Positions 37,110-45,647 of a stretch of DNA of 64,000 bases are shown here, in pieces; the stretch's first letter is position 1, and every line of letters begins with the position of its first letter. Made by a program: the position numbers and the translations under genes. This DNA comes from Herbidospora cretacea (GTDB lineage Bacteria; Actinomycetota; Actinomycetes; Streptosporangiales; Streptosporangiaceae). A model generated the notes under the pieces. The model searched no databases, had not been told where the DNA came from, and saw only the letters and a program-made list of their open reading frames with translations. The stretch covers positions 1 through 64,000 of the forward strand of contig NZ_BBXG01000030.1 in assembly GCF_001570605.1 (NCBI RefSeq), in the 5' to 3' direction.

Positions 37110-38060
37110 ATGGCCGTGTCGAGTGACGTGGTGACGGCCACGGGGCTGACCAAGCAGTACAAGGGAATGAGCCGGGCCGCGGTGGACGACGTGTCCTTCG
37201 ACATCGCGCGCGGCGAGACCTGCGGACTGCTCGGCCCCAACGGCGCCGGTAAGACGAGCCTCATCAAATTGATCTGCGGTGTCACCGCTCCGACCTCGGG
37301 CGACATCCGCGTGTTCGGTGTCGACCCGATCCGCCAGCCGGTCGAGGCCAAGAGCGGCATCGGCGCGATGCACCAGACCGCGCCGTTCGACATGATGCTT
37401 CCCGCACTCGACAACCTGCACATCGCGGCCAAGTTCCGCGGCCTGAAGTGGCGCGCCATCGAGCCGTGGGCGATGGAGGTGGTCGAGTTCCTCGGCCTGA
37501 CCGAGGCCCTCGACCGCATGTGCTTCCAGCTCTCCGGTGGCCAGCGCCAGCGCCTCCAGCTGGTCAGGGCCCTGCTCAGCATCCCCCAGCTTTTGATCCT
37601 CGACGAGCCGTCGGCCGGTCTGGACGTCGCCGGCCGCCGCCAGGTCGAGAAGTTCGTCACCTGGCTCCGCGAGGAGCACGGCGTCACCATCCTGTGGACG
37701 ACCCACCACATCGAGGAGCTGGAGCGCAACTGCCAGCGCGTCCTGGTCATCAACAAGGGCCGGGTCGTGCGGTTCGCCAAGCCCCGCGAGATCGTCGAGG
37801 AGTTCGGCAGCACCCACGTCCAGGTCACCGTGGAGGACGCGCTGGCCAGGGAGATGGTGGCCGACTGGGCGCGCGGCGCCGGACACGAGACCTCGACCGG
37901 TGAGAACGAGGTGCGCATCCACGGGGCCAAGGCCCAGGAGGTGCTGCCCGCGCTCGCCGGGCTGGCCATCACGGGCGTCTCGACCGTGTCCGACTCGCTC
38001 GAAGAGGCGTTCCTGCGGATGACCGAGAAGGCCCCGGAGCCCGAGGAGGCGACGGCGTGA
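37110..38060 (+). CDS. ABC transporter ATPase
   Basis: 316 residues. Walker A GPNGAGKTS, signature LSGGQRQRLQ and Walker B LLILDEPSAGLD are intact; the C-terminal extension is typical of DrrA-type drug exporters. It pairs with the overlapping permease (GTGA) and opens the RiPP operon, so it likely exports the mature product or gives self-resistance. The ATG at 37110 sits close to GGAG; a GTG two codons later is possible. Confidence 0.92.
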   Translation: MAVSSDVVTATGLTKQYKGMSRAAVDDVSFDIARGETCGLLGPNGAGKTSLIKLICGVTAPTSGDIRVFGVDPIRQPVEAKSGIGAMHQTAPFDMMLPALDNLHIAAKFRGLKWRAIEPWAMEVVEFLGLTEALDRMCFQLSGGQRQRLQLVRALLSIPQLLILDEPSAGLDVAGRRQVEKFVTWLREEHGVTILWTTHHIEELERNCQRVLVINKGRVVRFAKPREIVEEFGSTHVQVTVEDALAREMVADWARGAGHETSTGENEVRIHGAKAQEVLPALAGLAITGVSTVSDSLEEAFLRMTEKAPEPEEATA

Positions 38061-38881
38061 GCACCCCCACCGACCGGCTGACATTCCAGCACAAGCCGCC
38101 CGCGCCCGGGACCGCCCGGCAGGCCGACCTGGGGGCCGTGGTCTACCGCGAGTGGGCGCTGCTGGCCCGCAACCGGGTCTACCTGATCCTCGGCCTGGCC
38201 CCGATGCTCATCTACTTGCTGCTGGTCAACACCTCGCTGAGCAACCTGGTGCAGACCGTCGAGTACAAGGGCCTGGCCGTCGGGTTCGCGGTGTTCCTGC
38301 TGCCGATGACGCTGGGCATGTCGGTCGTCAGCGCGGCCGGCACCTCGGCCATGGCGATCTTCCAGGAGGAGATGAGCGGGGTGGCGACGCAGCTCTGGTC
38401 GTACCCGCTCAGAAGGTCCCGCTTCCTGATGGGCAAGATGATCGCCGGGGTGTCGCTGGTGCTGGGGCAGAGCCTGCTCGGCCTGGTCGCCGCCGTGTTG
38501 ATCTTCGAGTTCCCGTTCGACCTGGAGGGCTGGCTGGCCCTGCTGGTGACGCTGGCGCTCGCCTCGCTGGCGATCAACGGGCTCTATCTGGCGGCGGCCA
38601 TCACGGTCACCGACTACCAGGCCTTCATGGTCGGCTCGAACCTGTCGCTGCCGGTCCTCGTGTTCAGCGCGCCGTCGATGTACACCTACGACAGCATGCC
38701 GACGGTGCTTCAGTGGTTCTCCCACGTCAACCCGCTGACCTACGCCATCAACGGCATGCGTGACGCCAGCCTCTTCGGCTTCGGCGAGGCCGGGCGCGAC
38801 ATGGTCATCCTGGCCGTGATGGCGATCGTCGGCTACACGATCGGCGGCCGGGCGCTGCTGAGCCGGGCCCGCAACATCTGA
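38057..38881 (+). CDS. ABC-2 type transporter permease
   Basis: 274 residues with six hydrophobic segments, start GTG overlapping the ATPase stop. The NPLTYAINGMRD motif near the C-terminus is the ABC-2 signature. Together with the ATPase it forms a two-gene exporter for the cluster product. Confidence 0.9.
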   Translation: MSTPTDRLTFQHKPPAPGTARQADLGAVVYREWALLARNRVYLILGLAPMLIYLLLVNTSLSNLVQTVEYKGLAVGFAVFLLPMTLGMSVVSAAGTSAMAIFQEEMSGVATQLWSYPLRRSRFLMGKMIAGVSLVLGQSLLGLVAAVLIFEFPFDLEGWLALLVTLALASLAINGLYLAAAITVTDYQAFMVGSNLSLPVLVFSAPSMYTYDSMPTVLQWFSHVNPLTYAINGMRDASLFGFGEAGRDMVILAVMAIVGYTIGGRALLSRARNI

Positions 38882-38899
38882 TCCCGAGGGGGCGAGACG

Positions 38900-40039
38900 A
38901 TGTCCAGAACCACGTGGCTGCAGTCGGCCGCCGACGCCTCGAAGGTGCTGCTCCCCGGCACCGACCGGGCGGTCGGACCGGCCCGGACGCTGGAGATGGC
39001 CGGGCGCGCCGCCCCGCTGGTCGGGATCACCCGGGTGGCCGACATCACCCGGCTCGACCACATCGGCATCCCGACCTTCCAGGCGATCCGGCCGGCCTCG
39101 CGGACCCTGGCGGTCTCGCAGGGCAAGGGGGTCACCCCTGACCTGGCGAAACTGTCGGCGATGATGGAGTCGATCGAGCTCTGGCACGCCGAGCAGCCGA
39201 TGGACGCGCTCACCGTCTCGCCCCCGAGGGAGCTCCACCTCGGCTACGACGTGAAGGCCCTGCCGCTGTCGTCGCCGACCATCCTGCACGAAGGGCTGCC
39301 CATCGCCTGGGTCACCGGCCGATCACTCGTCGACGGCGCGGAGACCCTCGTGCCGAGGGACACGGTCGCGTTCCGGCTCACCCGCAGGACGGGCTGGAAC
39401 GCCCCGGTGTTCTTCGAGTCGACCAACGGCCTGGCCAGCGGCAACACCCTCGTCGAGGCCACCCTGCACGCCCTCTACGAAGTGGTCGAACGCGACGCGG
39501 TGACCGGCTGGCTGACCGGCAAGGACAAGGGCGAGATCGTCGACGCCCTGTCCATGGGCTCACCGGTCATCGACGTGCTGTGCGAGCTGATGGCCCGCGC
39601 CCGCGTCACGATGGAGTGCCGGGCGGTGCCCTCGCCCACCGGGCTGTCGGTGTTCGTCGTGCGGATCACCTGCGACGACTACCCGCCGCCCTTCATGGGC
39701 TACGGCTGCCACCTCAGCGCCGAGATCGCGCTGTCCCGGGCGATCACCGAGGCGGCGCAGTCACGGCTGGCCTACATCTCCGGCGCCCGCGACGACCTCA
39801 AGGCCGGAGCGCAGAAACAGCTCGCCACCGACTATCCGGCCCTGGTCGAGGGCGGCGCCGGGATCCAGGAGACGCCCGCGCGCGGCACCCTCGTCGACGA
39901 CCTCGACGACGTCGTCAAACGCGCCGCCGTCGCCTTCGGGCACGCCCCCATGGTGGCCGACCTGACCCGCGCGGACATCGGGGTCCCGGTGGCCCGCGTG
40001 CTGGCCCCCGGCAGCCGCGTCATCCCGGAGGTGTTCTGA
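38900..40039 (+). CDS. YcaO-domain enzyme
   Basis: 379 residues. YcaO proteins use ATP to activate peptide-backbone amides. ATP-site motifs are visible: SQGKG at 73-77, MMESIE near 90, EVVERDAVTGW and TEAAQSRL. It is free-standing: no E1-like or ocin-ThiF partner is fused or nearby. TfuA follows after one base, the arrangement linked to thioamide formation (thiovarsolins, methyl-CoM reductase thioglycine). I expect backbone thioamidation of the precursor; azoline formation is the alternative. Confidence 0.9.
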   Translation: MSRTTWLQSAADASKVLLPGTDRAVGPARTLEMAGRAAPLVGITRVADITRLDHIGIPTFQAIRPASRTLAVSQGKGVTPDLAKLSAMMESIELWHAEQPMDALTVSPPRELHLGYDVKALPLSSPTILHEGLPIAWVTGRSLVDGAETLVPRDTVAFRLTRRTGWNAPVFFESTNGLASGNTLVEATLHALYEVVERDAVTGWLTGKDKGEIVDALSMGSPVIDVLCELMARARVTMECRAVPSPTGLSVFVVRITCDDYPPPFMGYGCHLSAEIALSRAITEAAQSRLAYISGARDDLKAGAQKQLATDYPALVEGGAGIQETPARGTLVDDLDDVVKRAAVAFGHAPMVADLTRADIGVPVARVLAPGSRVIPEVF

Positions 40040-40040
40040 C

Positions 40041-41252
40041 ATGAAGGTCGTCGTCTACACGGGGCCGACCCTGTCGGCCGACGACGTGCACGCCGTCCTG
40101 CCCGAGGCCGTGGTCGTGCCCCCGGCCGCCCGGGGCGACCTGCTCAAGGAGGAGTGGAGCCGGGACGACACCGCCGTCATCATCGACGGCTACTACCGCG
40201 AGCGGCTCTCCGTCGGGCACAAGGAGATCCTCTGGCTGCTCAACGAGGGCGTCCACGTCATCGGCGCGGCCTCCATGGGCGCGCTCCGGGCGGCCGAGCT
40301 CTCCCCGTTCGGGATGAACGGGGTGGGCGAGGTGTACGAGATGTTCTCCTCCGGCGCGGTCGACGGCGACGACGAGGTCGCCGTGCTGCACGGCCCGGCC
40401 GAGCACGGCTACCGGGCGACCACGGTCGCCCTGGTCAACCTGCGGCACGGCGTCGCCCAGGGGACCGTCGACCCGGAGGCCGGGGCGCGGATCGTCGCCG
40501 CCGCCAAGGCCCGGCCGTTCACCCACCGGTCGTGGGAGGAGTTGCGCGACGCCCTCGATCCGGCCGACCGCGCGGCGCTGGCCGTGCTGAGAGACGAGAA
40601 GCACGACGTCAAACGGCTCGACGCCCTCGCCGCTCTGAATGAGGTCGGCGGCGAGCGGCCCGACGTCGCCGGGGCCTGGTCGGCCGACATCGCGCTGACC
40701 GGCATCACCCACTACGAGGCGCTGAAGTGGCGGGCGACCCGGGACCTCGACGTCATGAACGCCGCCCGGCTGTTCGCCCCCGAGTATCCGGACCTGCACG
40801 CCGCCGTCCTGGACGGCCTGCTGGCCGAGTTCGGCGGCGAGTCCTACACGCGCGAGAAGCTGGGGGTGTACGGCGACGAGCTGCCCCCCGAACTGGAGGC
40901 CTGGCTGGCCCCCGCCGAGCGGGACCTTCCCCTCGCCGAGCGGCTGAGGCTCGTCATGATCCGGGTCTGGCCCGTCTGGCAGTCGGAGGACTGGCGGCGG
41001 GCCGTGCTCGACCGGCTGCGCGCCCACCCGAACTGGGACGAGTGGTCCGGCCTGCTCGTCGCCGCCAAGCTCGCCCGCGCCACCACCAAGGCCGGCACTC
41101 CGCCGCCGGAGTTCTGCGCCCGGCTGTTCCTGCGCCACTGGAAGACCGCGACGCCGCAGGTCGAGATGGCCCGGCGCGGCTTCTACGGCATGGACGACCT
41201 CGGCCGCACCGTCATGCCGTTCTTCGCCCTGGACGCCCAGCGGAGACGCTGA
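40041..41252 (+). CDS. TfuA-like protein, YcaO partner
   Basis: 403 residues. The TfuA core (IIDGYYRERLSVGHKEILWL, VHVIGAASMGALRAAEL, GVGEVYEMF, DDEVAVLHGPAE) fills residues about 45-130; the remainder is a helical extension. TfuA proteins are thought to supply or deliver sulfide to YcaO for thioamidation. It lies one base after YcaO and overlaps the P450 start by one base, so the genes are tightly coupled. Confidence 0.9.
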   Translation: MKVVVYTGPTLSADDVHAVLPEAVVVPPAARGDLLKEEWSRDDTAVIIDGYYRERLSVGHKEILWLLNEGVHVIGAASMGALRAAELSPFGMNGVGEVYEMFSSGAVDGDDEVAVLHGPAEHGYRATTVALVNLRHGVAQGTVDPEAGARIVAAAKARPFTHRSWEELRDALDPADRAALAVLRDEKHDVKRLDALAALNEVGGERPDVAGAWSADIALTGITHYEALKWRATRDLDVMNAARLFAPEYPDLHAAVLDGLLAEFGGESYTREKLGVYGDELPPELEAWLAPAERDLPLAERLRLVMIRVWPVWQSEDWRRAVLDRLRAHPNWDEWSGLLVAAKLARATTKAGTPPPEFCARLFLRHWKTATPQVEMARRGFYGMDDLGRTVMPFFALDAQRRR

Positions 41253-42355
41253 TGATCCCCCGGGCCGACCCGCACCCGGCGCTCCACCGGATGCGCGCCG
41301 GGACACCGGTCGTGCGGCGGAACGGGGCCTGGTACCTGACCAGGTACGCCGACGTGCAGCGGGCGCTGCTCGACCCGGCGATCGGGCGGCAGGTCACCGT
41401 GCACGAGGGCGTGGACGACCCGCTGGCCATGGTCCGGCGGAACATGTTCAACCTCGACCCGCCCGACCACACCCGGCTGCGGCGGCTGATGGCCCCGGCC
41501 TTCGGCCCGCGCACGGTCGCCCGGCTGGAGCGGCGGATCGACGAGATCGTGACCGAGCTGGTCGCGGGCCTGCACGGCGAGGTCGACGTCATCCAGCAGG
41601 TGGCGCTGCCCCTGCCGATCCTGGTCATGGCCGACCTGGTCGGCTTCCCGTCGGCCGACGCCGCGAAGCTGCGCGTCTGGAGCGACGCGATGCTGCGCAG
41701 CTACCAGGCGCCGCGCGTCAGGGCGGCCGGGCTGGCCTTCGTCCGCTACATCGAGGAACAGCTCGCCGAGCGCCGCGAGACCCCGCGCGACGATCTGCTG
41801 ACCCGGCTTGCGCTGAGCGGCGAGCTCGACCACGAGGAGCTCGTGTCCAGCGTGTTCCAGCTGGTCATGGCCGGTGACGAGACGACGGTGAACCTGATCG
41901 GCAACGGGCTGCTGGAGCTGCTCCGGCACCCCGCGCAGCTGGCGCGGCTGCGGGCCGACCCCGGGCTGATCGGCTCGGCGGTCGAGGAGATGATGCGCTT
42001 CAACGGGCCGGTCGGGCACTCCCGGCCGCTCTACGCGCTGGCCGACGTGGCCTTCGGCGACGTGGTGATCCCGCGGGGAGACATGATCATCCCGGTGCTG
42101 CTGGCCGCCAACCGCGACCCGGCCGTCTTCCCCGACCCCGACGTGTTCGACATCGCCCGCACCCCCAACCGGCACCTCGGCCTCGGCCACGGCATCCACT
42201 TCTGCCTCGGGGCCGCGCTGGCGCGGCTCCAGGCGCGGGCCGCGATCGGCGCGCTGGTGCGGCGCTCCCTGGAACTGCTCCCGGGCGAGCTGGAGTGGAC
42301 CCCCGACCTGTTCATCCACGGCGTGCGCCGCCTTCCCCTGCGAGTGGGCCCATGA
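41252..42355 (+). CDS. Cytochrome P450
   Basis: 367 residues, somewhat short for a bacterial P450 and starting close to the substrate-binding part. The I-helix oxygen motif AGDET, the K-helix EEMMR (ExxR) and the heme-binding loop GHGIHFCLG are intact. Probably hydroxylates or cross-links the RiPP product. No ferredoxin gene is nearby. Confidence 0.9.
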   Translation: MIPRADPHPALHRMRAGTPVVRRNGAWYLTRYADVQRALLDPAIGRQVTVHEGVDDPLAMVRRNMFNLDPPDHTRLRRLMAPAFGPRTVARLERRIDEIVTELVAGLHGEVDVIQQVALPLPILVMADLVGFPSADAAKLRVWSDAMLRSYQAPRVRAAGLAFVRYIEEQLAERRETPRDDLLTRLALSGELDHEELVSSVFQLVMAGDETTVNLIGNGLLELLRHPAQLARLRADPGLIGSAVEEMMRFNGPVGHSRPLYALADVAFGDVVIPRGDMIIPVLLAANRDPAVFPDPDVFDIARTPNRHLGLGHGIHFCLGAALARLQARAAIGALVRRSLELLPGELEWTPDLFIHGVRRLPLRVGP

Positions 42356-43335
42356 AGAATCTCTCGGCCATGGCCTTCGGCTTCGCCGGTTCCCAGATCC
42401 TGTACGCCGCCACGAAGCTCGGCCTGCCCGAGGTGCTGGCCAGGGGCCCGATCACGGCAGACGCCCTGGCCGCACGGGTCGAGGCCGACCCCGATGCCCT
42501 GCGCCGTCTGCTGCGGGCGCTGGTCGTGCTGGACGTCGCCATCGAGATCCCCCCGGACCGCTACGCGCTGTCGGCCTTCGGCCAGCCGCTCCGGGAAGGT
42601 CACCCCCGCTCGATCAGGTCGAGCGTGCTGCTCCTCGGCGACCCGGCGACCTGGCAGGCCTGGGGCGCGCTGACCTCGGCGGTGCGGACGGGCGAGACCG
42701 CCTGGGACCACGTGCACGGCCGGCCGCTCTTCGAGCACCTCGCGTCGTCGCAGGAGCTGTCGGGGATCTTCAACACCGCCATGCGCGAGGGCACCGGGCA
42801 GGTCGCGGAGTTCGTGCGGATCCCCGGCAGGACCGTCGTGGACGTCGGCGGCGGGAACGGCACCCTGCTCGCCGCCATCCTGGCGAGGCACCCGGACGCG
42901 GAGGGTGTCCTGTTCGACTCGGCCGAGGGCACCGCCGACGCTCCGGCCGTGCTCAGGGACGTCGCCGATCGGTGCCGGATCGAGAACGGCGACTTCTTCG
43001 ACGCGGTGCCCGACGGCGACGTCATCATCCTCAAGGGCATCCTGCACGACTGGGACGACGACACCTGCGTCCGCCTGCTGAGGGGTTGCCGCAAGTCGCT
43101 GCGGCCGGGCGGACGGTTGCTGGTCATCGAGCCTGTCATGCCCGGGAGTCTGTCCGCGCCCGAGGCGTCGGGGGTCGTGATGAGCGACATCGCGATGCTC
43201 GTCTACACCGGTGGCCGGGAGCGCACCCAGCCGGAGTTCGCCGCCCTCCTCGCGGCGGCCGGGTTCACGTTGACGCAGGTCAGCGAGCGGCTGGGCGGCT
43301 CGCCGATCCGCGTCGTCGAGGCCGCGGGCGACTGA
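42352..43335 (+). CDS. SAM-dependent O-methyltransferase
   Basis: 327 residues, overlapping the P450 stop (ATGA). N-terminal winged-helix dimerisation region, then the SAM-binding VVDVGGGNGTLLAAIL and KGILHDWDDDTCVRLL with the catalytic His of this plant-like/small-molecule O-methyltransferase family (Methyltransf_2). Could methylate a hydroxyl introduced by the P450. Last gene of the rightward operon. Confidence 0.88.
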   Translation: MKNLSAMAFGFAGSQILYAATKLGLPEVLARGPITADALAARVEADPDALRRLLRALVVLDVAIEIPPDRYALSAFGQPLREGHPRSIRSSVLLLGDPATWQAWGALTSAVRTGETAWDHVHGRPLFEHLASSQELSGIFNTAMREGTGQVAEFVRIPGRTVVDVGGGNGTLLAAILARHPDAEGVLFDSAEGTADAPAVLRDVADRCRIENGDFFDAVPDGDVIILKGILHDWDDDTCVRLLRGCRKSLRPGGRLLVIEPVMPGSLSAPEASGVVMSDIAMLVYTGGRERTQPEFAALLAAAGFTLTQVSERLGGSPIRVVEAAGD

Positions 43336-43343
43336 CCGCCCGG

Positions 43344-43372
43344 TTGACGCGGAGTGGGCGCTTGAGTATGCC
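43344..43372 (+). promoter_or_regulatory. Promoter for the atypical response regulator
   Basis: TTGACG (43344-43349), 17 bases, then TATGCC (43367-43372). The -10 region overlaps a CTTGAGTATG decamer that also occurs, in reverse, in both cluster promoters. Confidence 0.4.
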
Positions 43373-43426
43373 CCCGGTGCGAGCGGCTCTCATGAGTAAT
43401 CCGCCTGCTCTGGTGAGCCATTTGGT

Positions 43427-44173
43427 ATGCGCGCATTCTGTGCCGGTGGCGGAAAAACGGTCAATTCAGGTAGTCAGGTGACACATCAGGCCGAATTGGC
43501 CCTCTCGGTCGAGACGATGCCCGTCAGGGTCGTCGTCGGCGAGCCGGACCGGGGGGCTCGGGCCAGGCTCAGAGGATCGCTGCACATGGGCACCGGCGTC
43601 CACGTCGTCGGCGAGGCCGGCGCCGGGACGCGGCTGAGCGACCTGGTGGCGCGGCAGCGTCCCCGGGTTGTCGTGGTCAGTGCCGCGCTGCTCGACGCCG
43701 GGGTCGACTTCGCCCTCGCGGTGGGGGCGCTGACGCGGTGCCGTACTCAGGTCGTGCTGGTCGCCGACGAACTCGACGAGGAGCTGCTCGGGCGGGCGCT
43801 CCGGGAGGGCGTGGGCGGGTTCGTCCACCGGGAGTCGCTGTTCGCCGAGATCGTGCCGGCGATCCGGCTCGTCGCGGCCGGGCACACGTTCATCTCCACC
43901 GCGATGATCACCCGGCTCCGCGACCGCATCGCGGGCGCGATGACCGGCGTCGACCATCACCTGGCGGCGCTGACCCGCCGGGAGGCCGAGGTGCTGGCCC
44001 TGGTGGCGACCGGGCTCTCGAACGCCCAGATCGCCGGCCGGCTCGGCATCGGCGCCGGGACCGTGCGGTCACACCTGGCCCGCATCCTGGGCAAGCTCCA
44101 GGCGGCCAACCGCGCCCACGCGGTCGGCATCGCCTACGAGCAGGGCTTCATCGGGGCCAGGCGAACTGGCTGA
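43427..44173 (+). CDS. Atypical NarL-type response regulator with LuxR HTH
   Basis: 248 residues from ATG 43427; an ATG at 43517 (MPVRVVVGEPD) is at least as likely, because receiver domains normally start there. The receiver has lost key residues: the phosphorylated Asp position reads VVVVSAALL, and the conserved Lys near the end is His (GGFVHRES). The C-terminal HTH is intact (LTRREAEVLALVATGLSNAQIAGRL). Probably phosphorylation-independent, perhaps ligand-controlled, as in several antibiotic clusters. It overlaps the convergent flavoprotein gene by 26 bases. Confidence 0.8.
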   Translation: MRAFCAGGGKTVNSGSQVTHQAELALSVETMPVRVVVGEPDRGARARLRGSLHMGTGVHVVGEAGAGTRLSDLVARQRPRVVVVSAALLDAGVDFALAVGALTRCRTQVVLVADELDEELLGRALREGVGGFVHRESLFAEIVPAIRLVAAGHTFISTAMITRLRDRIAGAMTGVDHHLAALTRREAEVLALVATGLSNAQIAGRLGIGAGTVRSHLARILGKLQAANRAHAVGIAYEQGFIGARRTG

Positions 44174-45362
44174 TCGCCTGCTCGGACGTGAGCGGCTCCG
44201 CCAGGTCGCCGACCATGGCCTGGAAGACGGCCTGATGGTCGCGGACGGCCGGGATGAGGGCCTGAGCGTGGAACAGTTCGGCGGCGAGGCCCGGACTGCT
44301 CAGCACGGCCCGCCCGACCTTGGCGTTCCCGCGCCCCTTGACCGGCTCGGCCACCGCCATCCGCCACGACCGATCGGCCTCCTCGGCGACCGCCCGCTGG
44401 CTGGGGCCCTCCTTGGCGATCCTCAGCGCGGTCAGCGCGGCGACGGACATGCCGTGGGAGTAGACCGGGTTGACCATGACGACACTGTCCCCGACGGCCA
44501 GGAAGCCTGCGGGGAGCTTGGCGTCCTCGAAGTGGCGCCGCCGGTTGACGGTGTCATGACAGGGCCGGATCGGCCCGACCGGCTTCGCCTTCTCGATCAG
44601 GTCGGCGATGACGGGATCCCGGAGGCTCCTCGCGTAGTCGAGGAATCCTTCCTCGTCGAGGGGCGGGTCGCCGGTCATGGTGACGATCCACCGGTCGCCC
44701 TCGATCGGGAAAAGGGTGCCACCCCTGGCGGGGGTGTACTTGGGGTGGACCATCACCGCGGGGATGTCGCCGGGGCCTTCGTACAGGCGGGTGGCGTAGG
44801 AGACGCCGGAGGGAACCCTGACCTCCTCGACCAGAGGAACCCCGAGAGCGCTCAGCCAATTGAGCACCTGGGAGCGGCGCCCGGTGGCATCGACCACGAG
44901 ATCCGCGTCGATCACCCCGTCCGGGGTGCGGACGCCGGTCACCTTCTCCGCGTCGCCGGTCAGGCCGACGGCACTGACGCCTTGGACGACCTCGACGTCG
45001 ATGTGGCTTCTGACCACCTCGTCCAGGAGGGGGCGGCTGCAGGCGATGAGGTCGGCCTCGGTTTTGAACCGGTGGAACCAGCCCTCGCCGGAGAAGATCA
45101 GGCAGTCGCCTGGCATGTTGCGGCGGTGGGCGCCCGCGTCGAGCAGGTCGTCGACGACCCCCGGGAGGAGTTCGTCGAGGGCGCGGATGCCGCCCGTCAT
45201 CAGCACGTGGTTGTGGTGGGACTGCGGAAGCCCCCGCCTCGGGCGGGGGCTCGCCGGGTAGTGGTCGGATTCGAGGACCACGACCTCGTCCGCGTGGCGG
45301 GTCAGCGCGGCGGCGGCCAGCACACCGGCCAGGCCGCCGCCAAGGACCACGGCGCGGGACAT
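44148..45362 (-). CDS. FAD-dependent monooxygenase/oxidoreductase
   Basis: 404 residues. The dinucleotide motif VVLGGGLAGVLAA is at the N-terminus, DLVVDATGRRS in the middle and FLAVGDSVVMVNPVYSHGM near the C-terminus, as in flavin hydroxylases and geranylgeranyl-reductase-like proteins. No halogenase WxWxIP motif seen. ATG at 45362 overlaps the PqqD stop (TGATG). Last gene of the precursor operon; probably tailors the peptide. Confidence 0.85.
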   Translation of the reverse strand: MSRAVVLGGGLAGVLAAAALTRHADEVVVLESDHYPASPRPRRGLPQSHHNHVLMTGGIRALDELLPGVVDDLLDAGAHRRNMPGDCLIFSGEGWFHRFKTEADLIACSRPLLDEVVRSHIDVEVVQGVSAVGLTGDAEKVTGVRTPDGVIDADLVVDATGRRSQVLNWLSALGVPLVEEVRVPSGVSYATRLYEGPGDIPAVMVHPKYTPARGGTLFPIEGDRWIVTMTGDPPLDEEGFLDYARSLRDPVIADLIEKAKPVGPIRPCHDTVNRRRHFEDAKLPAGFLAVGDSVVMVNPVYSHGMSVAALTALRIAKEGPSQRAVAEEADRSWRMAVAEPVKGRGNAKVGRAVLSSPGLAAELFHAQALIPAVRDHQAVFQAMVGDLAEPLTSEQAISQFAWPR

Positions 45363-45637
45363 CACGCCTCTTCGAGGATCATGCCGCTCTCGACCATGGA
45401 GCCGATGAACTGGTTGACCTCGGAGACGATGCGGTGGCTGACCGCGTGGTTGCCGCGCGCGTAGGCCCGCGACATCGTCAGCGCGATCGGCTCGCGCTCA
45501 CCGGTCTCCTCGACCAGGATCCAGATCTTCGAGCCGGTCTCGTTCAGCGTGTGGAAGTCGCCGGTCTCGGTGTGGTAAAGCGACACGCCGTCGGCGGTCT
45601 CCTGCCAGATGACGGCCTCGCTGATGGTCAGTGACAT
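45362..45637 (-). CDS. PqqD-like RiPP recognition element
   Basis: 91 residues with the PqqD fold pattern (VSLYHTETGDFHTLNETGSKIWILVEE). Such proteins bind the leader peptide and present it to a radical SAM enzyme. It follows the radical SAM gene by 10 bases with GAGAGG as ribosome site. Confidence 0.88.
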   Translation of the reverse strand: MSLTISEAVIWQETADGVSLYHTETGDFHTLNETGSKIWILVEETGEREPIALTMSRAYARGNHAVSHRIVSEVNQFIGSMVESGMILEEA

Positions 45638-45647
45638 GATCCGCCTC

